A program made the position numbers and the translations under genes. From Actinocrinis sp046724665 (GTDB taxonomy: Bacteria > Actinomycetota > Actinomycetes > Streptomycetales > Catenulisporaceae), in contig JBKOWZ010000174.1 in assembly GCA_046724665.1 (NCBI GenBank), positions 1 through 11,318 of the forward strand: a stretch of 11,318 bases of DNA. Direction: 5' to 3'. The notes under the pieces are model-generated. The model had not been told where the DNA came from. It did no database searches and saw only the letters and a program-made list of their open reading frames with translations. Position 1 is the first letter of the stretch. Each line of letters begins with the position of its first letter. Of the stretch, positions 5,623 to 11,318 are shown in pieces.

Positions 5623-5640
5623 AGAGGATGCGCACCCTCT
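5623..5640. terminator. Short palindrome between convergent genes, weak terminator candidate
   Basis: AGAGG and CCTCT flank the palindrome TGCGCA, giving an 18-bp dyad with a single mismatched pair. It lies in the 23-bp gap between the Dabb stop and the DUF6295-like stop (5639-5641). The stem is short and has no T-run, so termination is uncertain. Confidence 0.3.
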
Positions 5641-5899
5641 AGACCAGCCCCTCCGGCACGGCGTCGAGCGTTTCCAGGATCGCGTGCGCGAGGGCGCGCG
5701 CCGTCTGCGCGGTCAGTTCGACGGCGACGCGCGTGCCGGCGCCGCGCTCCGGATTGCGGAAGTCGATGTTCAGCGTGTGCTCGGCGGCGGCGTGCACCGG
5801 GTGGTCGAAGTAGACGGTCGCCTCGCTCAGCGGGAACCAGCCGTCGGCACCCTTGCCGCTGCCCTCGGCCTCGAGCCTGGCCGTGATGTAAGTGCACAT
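5639..5899 (-). CDS. Small conserved protein (DUF6295-like)
   Basis: This 86-residue soluble protein starts MCTYITARLEAEGSGKGADGWFPLSEATVYFDHPVHAAAEHTLNIDF. From memory this matches the short actinobacterial family annotated DUF6295, whose function is unknown. The conserved-looking block YFDHPVHAAAEHTLNIDF (30-47) has three histidines and acidic residues that could bind metal (inference). The C-terminal third is an Ala-rich helix. The start is well set: GAGGAG lies 6 nt upstream, inside TGAGGAGAGGTCGATG, which also contains the stop codon of the hydrolase gene. The two genes are 10 bp apart and surely one operon. A link to the hydrolase reaction is likely but unproved. Confidence 0.85.
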   Translation of the reverse strand: MCTYITARLEAEGSGKGADGWFPLSEATVYFDHPVHAAAEHTLNIDFRNPERGAGTRVAVELTAQTARALAHAILETLDAVPEGLV

Positions 5900-5909
5900 C
5901 GACCTCTCC

Positions 5910-6662
5910 TCAGGCGCTCAGGTGCTTGCCGAAGAACGCCTCGACGCGCTCCCAGCCGTCCTTGGCGGACTGCGGGCGGTACGAGGGACGCTCGGCGGCG
6001 AAGAAGGCGTGGCCGGCACCGTCGTAGCTGTGCAGTTCGAAGCTCTTGCCGTAGCCGGTGAGGAGCTGTTCGAGCTCTGCCACCTCGTCCGGCGACGGGT
6101 GGGCGTCGTCCTTGCCGAACAGGCCGAGCAGGGGGCAGCGCAGATCGCGCAGGTTGTCGTTGAGCACTGACACGTGCCGCAGCGGGTGCCCCTCGGCCGC
6201 GCTCGGGTTTCCGGTCACGAACGCGCCGTAGCAGTCCACGACGGCGTCGAGCGGCAGGCTGCACGCGGCCAGCACCGCCTGCCGGCCGCCCGAGCAGTAG
6301 CCGATCACGCCGACCTTGCCGTTGGCGTTGGGCAGCGAACGCAGGTACTGCGCGGCGCCCGCGACGTCGCCGACGAGGCGCTCGTCCGGAACCCCGCCCT
6401 TCGCCCGGCCCGCCGCGGCGGCGTCGTCGGGCGCGGCGCCGGGAGCGTCGTGCCAGTACAGGTTGGGCATCACGGCGTTGTAGCCGAGGTAGCCGAAGCG
6501 GCGCACGATTTCCTTCGTCTGATAGTCGTACCCGGGCAGGTGGTGGATGACCACGACGCCGCCGCGCGGGCTCGGGTCCTGCGGGCGCGCGGTGTAAGCC
6601 TCGATCTCGGCGCCGCCGTGTCCGGTGATCCGCACGGTGGCGGAGAGGAATGCATCGCTCAT
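5910..6662 (-). CDS. Dienelactone hydrolase family protein
   Basis: This 250-residue cytoplasmic alpha/beta-hydrolase is the normal size for the dienelactone hydrolase family, which uses a Cys-Asp-His triad. The nucleophile elbow GYCSGG is at 121-126 (Cys123), the acid lies in GKDD (183-186, probably Asp186), and His218 lies in GAGHAF. The family motif VVVIHHLPGYDYQTKEIVRRFGYLGYNAVMPNLYW (36-70) is also clear. The classical enzyme opens dienelactone to maleylacetate in chloroaromatic breakdown, but no such pathway genes are nearby, so the true substrate is unknown. The ATG at 6662 gives the family's N-terminus; no strong ribosome site is seen. It is followed 10 bp later by the DUF6295-like gene and is divergent from the flippase-like gene across 90 bp. 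Confidence 0.93.
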   Translation of the reverse strand: MSDAFLSATVRITGHGGAEIEAYTARPQDPSPRGGVVVIHHLPGYDYQTKEIVRRFGYLGYNAVMPNLYWHDAPGAAPDDAAAAGRAKGGVPDERLVGDVAGAAQYLRSLPNANGKVGVIGYCSGGRQAVLAACSLPLDAVVDCYGAFVTGNPSAAEGHPLRHVSVLNDNLRDLRCPLLGLFGKDDAHPSPDEVAELEQLLTGYGKSFELHSYDGAGHAFFAAERPSYRPQSAKDGWERVEAFFGKHLSA

Positions 6663-6737
6663 GCCGCATATCTTCTACCCGCGTCACGCACCGTCCGCCC
6701 GGGGTCACGCGGCCGGTGCCCCTTTCTCCTGCTGCGC

Positions 6738-6743
6738 TACCAT
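6738..6743 (+). promoter_or_regulatory. Candidate -10 box of the flippase-like gene
   Basis: TACCAT fits TANNNT and ends 9 nt before the ATG at 6753. A start ~7 nt downstream would leave only a 2-3 nt leader, nearly leaderless. A weak GGAAG (6746-6750) precedes the ATG but is too close to serve as a normal ribosome site. It lies in the 90-bp divergent gap (6663-6752), in which no other clear motif was found. Confidence 0.35.
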
Positions 6744-6752
6744 GCGGAAGTC

Positions 6753-8162
6753 ATGGTTACCGCACCCGCTTCCGGCCGGGCCACGCGCTTGATGTCCCTG
6801 CTCAACCGGCCGGTCATCATGCTGGCGACCGGCATCGGACTGTCCGCGGCCGCGGGTTCGGGCTTCCTCGCCGTGGTGAACCACTCGCTGCCCCCGGTGC
6901 TGGTCGCGCCGCTGCCCGGGCTCTACTTCCTGCTCGCCGCGATCGGCACCGGCATGTTCGCGGCGTTCGAGATGGAGATGACCCGCGCGGTCAGCCGGGC
7001 GCTGGCGCTGGGCCACGACGAGGCGCAGGTCATCCGGCACCAGACGCGCAACGCGGCCTGGGTCGGGATCGCCACGATGGCCGTCGTGTGCGCGGCCGGT
7101 CCGTACGTGACGCACCACTGGATGTACGGGAACTGGGTCGTCTTCGCCGAGTTGCTGGTCGGGCTGGTCTCGATCTGGGCCGCGTTTCTGATCCGCGGCG
7201 TGCTCTCCGGCCGCCAGCAGTTCCGGTCGTACGCGATGACGATGGTGGTCGAGGGCCTGGCGAAACTGCTGCCGAGCATCCTGCTCGCGGTCACCGACTA
7301 CGGTTCGACCTGGGCGTACGGGCTCGTCTTCGCGCTGGGTTCGGCGGCCGGGGCGCTGTCGGGCCTACTCGCGGCGCGCGCGCCGAAGCCGGCGGCCGCG
7401 CCCGCCGACACCGCCAGCGCCGAGAGCGCCGAGAGCGAGCCGGAGACCGCCAACCAGGCCGCGGTGCGGCTGGCCCGGCTGACCGGAGGCATCCTCGCGG
7501 GCCAGTTGCTGATGTACGCGGTGCCGCTGGTCGTCACCGGCCGGCTCCACGAAGACGAGGCGCTGGTGGCCACGCTGGGCTCCGCGGTCGGGCTGACCCG
7601 GCTGGCGCTGCTCATCGTGTTCCCGCTCCAGGCCCCGATGCTGCCGAAGCTGACCGCGGCGGCCGCGCACGGCCGGATGGGCGTAGTGCGCCGGACGACC
7701 GCGGCGCTGGTCGCGATCGTCGTCGCGGCCAGCCTCGCCGCGATCGTCGGGACCGGCCTGTTCGGGCCGTGGGTGCTGCGCAACGTGATGGGCACCAGGG
7801 GCCACCTGTCCGCCGTGTTCCTGATGGAGCTGGCCGCGGGCACGCTCTTCCTGATGGTGGCGAACATCCTGCAAACGACGCTGACCGCGCTGAACCGGCA
7901 GCAGACGGTGCTGTGGTCCTGGAGCCTCGGCGCGGTGGCGATGATGGCGATCTTCCCCGTGCCGTTCGCTCCGCTGACGACCGCGGCCGTCGCCTCGCTG
8001 GTCGGACCGGTCGTGACCTGCGCGGTGATGGCCGCGGACGTGCTGCGCGCCACTCGGCGGCGGATACCCGAATCGCCGGAGGCGCACGAGCAGGGGCCTG
8101 ACGGGATGTCTCCCGCCAGGCCCCAGGACCGCTCAGTACGACGTATCGTCAGCTCGCGCTGA
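6753..8162 (+). CDS. Flippase-like polytopic membrane protein (MOP/Wzx-type)
   Basis: This 469-residue protein has about 12 hydrophobic helices, near 20-43, 51-73, 102-120, 127-148, 164-182, 187-207, 245-262, 280-297, 316-338, 354-372, 386-402 and 406-428. An Ala/Glu/Ser-rich linker (208-237) divides it into two six-helix halves, the layout of MOP-superfamily exporters (Wzx, MurJ, MATE). LIRGVLSGRQQFRSYAMTMVVEGLAKL (146-172) resembles the polysaccharide-exporter group. A likely role is moving lipid-linked glycans or another amphiphile across the membrane (inference); no glycosyltransferase is nearby. The ATG at 6753 is chosen because the open frame further upstream is antisense to the hydrolase and lacks membrane character. 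An ATG at 6792 is possible. The last ~25 residues are polar and are encoded through a strong hairpin, and the gene end overlaps the protease gene tail to tail by 14 bp. Confidence 0.85.
   Translation: MVTAPASGRATRLMSLLNRPVIMLATGIGLSAAAGSGFLAVVNHSLPPVLVAPLPGLYFLLAAIGTGMFAAFEMEMTRAVSRALALGHDEAQVIRHQTRNAAWVGIATMAVVCAAGPYVTHHWMYGNWVVFAELLVGLVSIWAAFLIRGVLSGRQQFRSYAMTMVVEGLAKLLPSILLAVTDYGSTWAYGLVFALGSAAGALSGLLAARAPKPAAAPADTASAESAESEPETANQAAVRLARLTGGILAGQLLMYAVPLVVTGRLHEDEALVATLGSAVGLTRLALLIVFPLQAPMLPKLTAAAAHGRMGVVRRTTAALVAIVVAASLAAIVGTGLFGPWVLRNVMGTRGHLSAVFLMELAAGTLFLMVANILQTTLTALNRQQTVLWSWSLGAVAMMAIFPVPFAPLTTAAVASLVGPVVTCAVMAADVLRATRRRIPESPEAHEQGPDGMSPARPQDRSVRRIVSSR
8093..8124. terminator. Strong hairpin at the convergent gene ends
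   Basis: GGGGCCTG (8093-8100) pairs with CAGGCCCC (8117-8124), and after one A/C mismatch CGGGA (8102-8106) pairs with TCCCG (8111-8115) around a TGTC loop. That is 13 bp of GC-rich stem. For the minus-strand protease gene it begins 24 bp after the stop, a normal terminator place. For the plus-strand flippase gene it lies inside the last codons. No T-run follows on either strand. Confidence 0.65.
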
Positions 8163-11100
8163 AGTACCCGCCGAGATCGACGATCAGGCGCAGCGTGCCG
8201 CCCGAGCCGTTGAAGAAGTCGATCTTCCCGCTGTTGGGCACGATCGCCAGGTTCGGCACCGCCTGGCCGGCCGCGAAGTTGAGGTTCGACACGGTCGGCC
8301 GCGCCACGTTGTCCGGGTAGGCGGTCAGGTAGCCGCCGGCCGTGGTCTGCGCGACCGTCAGGTTGGCCAGGATCGCCGTGGCGTTGCCGCGGATCGGCAG
8401 GGTGAGCACGCCGTTGCCCGGGACCGGGGCGGTGGACCCTGAGCCGAGCTGGATCCGGGTGTCCACGATCCGGTCCGGGCCGAGCGCGTGGTACTTGGCC
8501 CCGGCGGTCCCGGCGCTGAAGTACCCGGCGATGTCGGCCACCAGGTGGGTGGCGCCGCCGCCGTTGTAGAAGTCCACCTTGCCGTCCTTGCCGACCGGGA
8601 CGATCACCATGTTGGCGATCGTCTGGTTGGTCGAGAAGTTGAGGTTGGACACGGTCGGCCGGGTCACCGGCGTGCCGTCGGCATTCTGGTTCGGGTAGAC
8701 GGTCACGTAGCCGCCGGACGCCGGGGCGGTGACGGTCACGTTCATCGCCACCGCGCTGATCCCGGACGGGATCGCCGCACCGCCGATGGTGGTACCGCCG
8801 ACCGGGAGCGAGATCGTGCCGCCGGCCGGGACCGCGCCCGCCGGGACGCCGGTGCCCTTGCGGGTGTCCATCGCGCGCACCGGGCCGACCGCCGTGTAGG
8901 TCGAGACGCCGGTCGCGGCGGAGTTCGAGGTGAAGTAGCCGGCCAGGTCGGCGACGAACTGCACGGTGCTGCCCGAGCTGTTGGTGATGTCCACCTTGCC
9001 GTTCGCGCCGACCGGCACGACGACCAGGTTCGGCACCGTCTGGTTGGCGACCCAGTTCAGGTTCGAGGTCAGCGGGGCCGCGGTGCCGTCCGGGTAGACG
9101 GTCGCGTAGCCGCCCGAGGCGTTGGCCGTCACCGTGACGTTGAGCACGACGGCGGTCACGTTGCTCGCGGCGACGCCGTTGGCGCCGGTGATCTGCACCT
9201 TGATGGTGCCGCCCGCCGCCGGGACCGGACCGTTCGCGCCGAGGTTGTGGCGGGTGTCCACGATGCGCGTCGGGCCGACGGGGATGTAGTAGCTGGCCGG
9301 GGAGGTGACGCTCACGTCGCACGCGACGTTGACCACGCCCGCCGCCGTGGGCACGCCCCAGCCGGTCGCCATGTCGTAGCCGTTGGTGGCCGGGTAGCCG
9401 TACGGCGCGCTGAACGCGGCGATGCCGTTGTTGCCGCCGTTGATGTCACGGAACACCGAGTAGGCCGCCGGAGTGACGCCGGCCGCGTAAAGCGCGGGGG
9501 CGGCTTGACCGGCGTTCCCGTTGGCCTTGCAGGCGCTGCTCGCGTCGGCCAGCGCGTAGATCGCGGCCCAGACCGGCGCGGCGCCGCTGGTGCCGCCGAT
9601 GATGACGAGCGGGACGCCGCCGAGGTTCGAGTCGTAGATCGCGATCACATAGCCCTTGAGCGGGTCGGCGAGGGCTGACACGTCGGGGACCTCGCGGCAG
9701 CCGGTCGTGCCGGCGGTCGCGCAGTTGGCGTTGTAGCCCGACGCGGTGACGCCGGCCTGGAAGGCCGGCAGCCCGTGCAGCGAGGAGACGCCGCCGCCGG
9801 TCGCGCCGTAGTAGTGGTTGCCGACGCTGTCGGTCTGCACCGAGTTCCACGTGGTCTGCGTCGGGTTGGTCAGGCCGGTCATGCTGGTGCCGCCGACACC
9901 CAGCACCATCGGCTGGCTCGCCGGGTCGTCCACCGAGAGGCTGCTGTTGTCGGGCGCGCCGCTGCCCGGGTCGTAGCAGTCGGTCGATCCGTTGTCGCCG
10001 GAGGCCGCGACGATCGTCTGGCCCTGCACGGCGGCCTCGGCGAAGACCGTGTTCTCGGAGTTCACGAACGAGGTGGTGCTGTGCGCCTCGCACAGCCCCC
10101 AACTGGTCGAGATCACCTTCGCCGTGTCGTCGGTGACGATCTTGCCGTAGGTGTCCAGGACCTGGGTGTCCGTCGCGCTCTGCCAGTCCGGTCCGGCGTA
10201 GTCGATGATGGACACGCCGGGCGCCAGGTCGGCGATGTTCTCGATGTCCAGCGCGGCCTCGAGGCCGACGCCGGTGGCCAGGTCCGCCGGCCGCGTCGAG
10301 CCGCCGTCCACCGAGACCAGGCTGACCATGGACCGGCTGCCGTAGCAGCCGAGGATGTCGCCGACGCCCTGCGGGTCGTAGGCCTCGAGCTCGAAGACCG
10401 CGACGGTCACGCCGGTGCCGTCGTTGCCCGCGGCCAGCAGCGAGTTGATGCCGTAGATGTTCGAGATCGCGTCGGCCGTGTAGTAGTCGGTGCCGTTGTG
10501 CAGCGGCGGAGTGTTCTGCGCGAAGGCCTGATTGATGGCCGGGCAGCTCGGCACCGCGACGTTCGGCGTGACGGTCTTGGGAGACGCGGTGTTCGGAGAG
10601 ACCGACGCGCGCGACGCCGCCGTGAGGCTCCCCATGACCTGCTTGTTCGTCTTCACGTAGTGCGGCACGGCGTGCGCGATGTTGTTCAGGCCGACGACCC
10701 CGGCGATGTCGGGGGCGATGGCGGCGTCGAACTTCGGCGCGCTCGTGTTCGCGTAGACGTGGCGGCCGCCGATCTGGTAGCCGGCGAAGTCGGTCTCGAA
10801 AGCGGCCTTGGCCTGGGCGACGGTCGCGGTGACCGGAATGAACAGCCCGTCCGCGGTCACCGGTCCCGGCGTGAGCCCGGCGGCCCTGAGCGCGCCGTTC
10901 ACGGCGGCGACCTCGGCGGCCGAGGCGCCGAAGGCCTTGGCGACCTCGCCCTTGCCGAGGAAGTGGTGGTACGAGGGCGAGTTCGGGTCGTTCACCGCGC
11001 GCGCGACGGCCTGGAGCGCCGCGGAGTTCGGCGTGTTCAGTTCGATGTCGAGGGTGAGCTTGGTCGAGTCGTCCGGCGCGGCCGCGGCCTTCGCCCCACC

Positions 11101-11289
11101 CGGGATGGTCGGCGCGTGACCGACCGCGACCCGGGAGGCCATTGCGGCGTGCCCCGGAGCGGCGAGGGCGACCTGTGCGACGCCGAGCGCGAGTGCGGTG
11201 GCGACCGCCGGGACCGCAACCCGCCGGGCGCGCCGGGCGCGTTCCGGGGGCGCGCCCGCGGGAGGCACGGCGCTGGTGGAACCGTTCAC
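8149..11289 (-). CDS. Secreted sedolisin (S53) protease with propeptide and three C-terminal modules
   Basis: This 1046-residue exported serine-carboxyl peptidase belongs to a family most active at acid pH. In order: a signal peptide (basic PPERARRARR at 14-23, hydrophobic core 24-43, likely cut after an Ala near 43-49); a pro-kumamolisin activation domain (~75-205, with SPSYHHFLGKGEVAKAFG at 104-121); a Ser/Thr/Pro linker (~220-262); the catalytic domain (~264-660); and three ~115-130-residue modules to the C-terminus. The catalytic Glu344 and Asp348 are in GLEAALDIE, the oxyanion Asp432 in SGDNGS, and the nucleophile Ser568 in GGTSGAAP. The calcium site has Asp615 (FRDINGG) and Asp639 (GYDMATGWG). 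Eight Cys (249, 315, 400, 438, 523, 531, 587, 657) may form disulfides. The GTG start at 11289 has CAGGA 6 nt upstream. No anchor or sortase signal is seen, so the protein is probably released. It is complete and apparently active. Confidence 0.95.
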   Translation of the reverse strand: MNGSTSAVPPAGAPPERARRARRVAVPAVATALALGVAQVALAAPGHAAMASRVAVGHAPTIPGGAKAAAAPDDSTKLTLDIELNTPNSAALQAVARAVNDPNSPSYHHFLGKGEVAKAFGASAAEVAAVNGALRAAGLTPGPVTADGLFIPVTATVAQAKAAFETDFAGYQIGGRHVYANTSAPKFDAAIAPDIAGVVGLNNIAHAVPHYVKTNKQVMGSLTAASRASVSPNTASPKTVTPNVAVPSCPAINQAFAQNTPPLHNGTDYYTADAISNIYGINSLLAAGNDGTGVTVAVFELEAYDPQGVGDILGCYGSRSMVSLVSVDGGSTRPADLATGVGLEAALDIENIADLAPGVSIIDYAGPDWQSATDTQVLDTYGKIVTDDTAKVISTSWGLCEAHSTTSFVNSENTVFAEAAVQGQTIVAASGDNGSTDCYDPGSGAPDNSSLSVDDPASQPMVLGVGGTSMTGLTNPTQTTWNSVQTDSVGNHYYGATGGGVSSLHGLPAFQAGVTASGYNANCATAGTTGCREVPDVSALADPLKGYVIAIYDSNLGGVPLVIIGGTSGAAPVWAAIYALADASSACKANGNAGQAAPALYAAGVTPAAYSVFRDINGGNNGIAAFSAPYGYPATNGYDMATGWGVPTAAGVVNVACDVSVTSPASYYIPVGPTRIVDTRHNLGANGPVPAAGGTIKVQITGANGVAASNVTAVVLNVTVTANASGGYATVYPDGTAAPLTSNLNWVANQTVPNLVVVPVGANGKVDITNSSGSTVQFVADLAGYFTSNSAATGVSTYTAVGPVRAMDTRKGTGVPAGAVPAGGTISLPVGGTTIGGAAIPSGISAVAMNVTVTAPASGGYVTVYPNQNADGTPVTRPTVSNLNFSTNQTIANMVIVPVGKDGKVDFYNGGGATHLVADIAGYFSAGTAGAKYHALGPDRIVDTRIQLGSGSTAPVPGNGVLTLPIRGNATAILANLTVAQTTAGGYLTAYPDNVARPTVSNLNFAAGQAVPNLAIVPNSGKIDFFNGSGGTLRLIVDLGGYFSAS
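8152..9288 (-). repeat. Three tandem copies of a ~115-130-residue C-terminal module in the protease
   Basis: Copy 1 covers residues 668-788 (8926-9288), copy 2 798-927 (8509-8898) and copy 3 933-1046 (8152-8493). Each follows the same pattern: Y-x-x-[VL]-GP-x-R-x-x-DTR, a Gly/Pro segment, N-[VL]-T-V, GGY-x-T-x-YP, SNLN, N-[ML]-x-[IV]-VP, GK-[VI]-D, and a final [VI]-D-x-x-GYF. The alternating hydrophobic pattern suggests beta strands. Modules like this are common at the C-termini of secreted actinobacterial proteins (from memory); a binding role towards cell wall, glycan or substrate is an inference. Confidence 0.85.
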
Positions 11290-11318
11290 ATCAATTCCTG
11301 TCTTGTACGGTGCTGCTG

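Noticed and set aside
4193..6061. 622-codon open frame on the plus strand overlapping the peptide, PH-domain and Dabb genes
   Set aside because: Its product is low-complexity Arg/Gly/Ala/His sequence with no family pattern, and it also runs antisense through the DUF6295-like gene. The overlapping frames encode recognisable proteins, so this is a GC shadow.
6174..6752. 193-residue N-terminal extension of the flippase-like protein
   Set aside because: It is antisense to the hydrolase, hydrophilic and Arg/Gly-rich. The membrane protein character begins only after the ATG at 6753.
7298..9322. 674-codon minus-strand frame through the end of the protease and the flippase
   Set aside because: It is a shifted frame of the protease module region and antisense to the flippase; the true frame holds the S53 motifs and modules.

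Overview
The window is high-GC chromosomal DNA from an actinobacterium. The evidence is the very strong G/C bias at third codon positions, the GTG starts, the short convergent and divergent gene packing, several TANNNT -10 boxes placed 6-7 nt before an ATG (leaderless layout), and gene families typical of Streptomyces/Catenulispora-type genomes. The secreted sedolisin protease with actinobacterial C-terminal modules would fit an acid-tolerant, filamentous soil lineage such as Catenulisporales, but that placement is an inference. I see no plasmid, phage, transposon, CRISPR or RNA-gene signal.

Layout: (1) 1-249 is the start of an Arg/Glu-rich small protein on the minus strand, cut by the window edge. 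(2) 363-1001 is upp, uracil phosphoribosyltransferase, divergent from it, with the two candidate promoters nearly back to back. (3) 1050-3889 on the minus strand is a complete three-gene proton-translocating transhydrogenase operon, pntAA-pntAB-pntB, tail to tail with upp across a 48-bp gap that holds a hairpin. (4) 3890-4292 is a non-coding divergent control region. (5) 4293-5267 is a two-gene unit: a 56-aa single-pass membrane peptide and a four-helix membrane protein with a bacterial PH domain. (6) 5316-5615 is a Dabb-domain protein. (7) 5639-6662 on the minus strand is a two-gene operon of a dienelactone-hydrolase-family enzyme and a small conserved protein. (8) 6753-8162 is a 12-helix flippase-like membrane protein, divergent from the hydrolase. 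(9) 8149-11289 on the minus strand is a 1046-aa secreted sedolisin (S53) protease with propeptide, complete catalytic residues and three tandem C-terminal beta-type modules; its last codons overlap the end of the flippase gene.

The genes are mostly independent housekeeping or accessory units: pyrimidine salvage (upp), NADPH supply driven by the proton gradient (pnt), membrane or envelope functions (PH-domain pair, flippase), small-molecule hydrolysis, and secreted proteolysis. I find no convincing new multi-gene system. The points most worth a second look are the recurring leaderless promoter geometry, the His/Asn arrangement in the transhydrogenase membrane domain, the small-peptide/PH-domain pair, the repeat modules of the protease, and the flippase reading frame that runs through a strong terminator-like hairpin.
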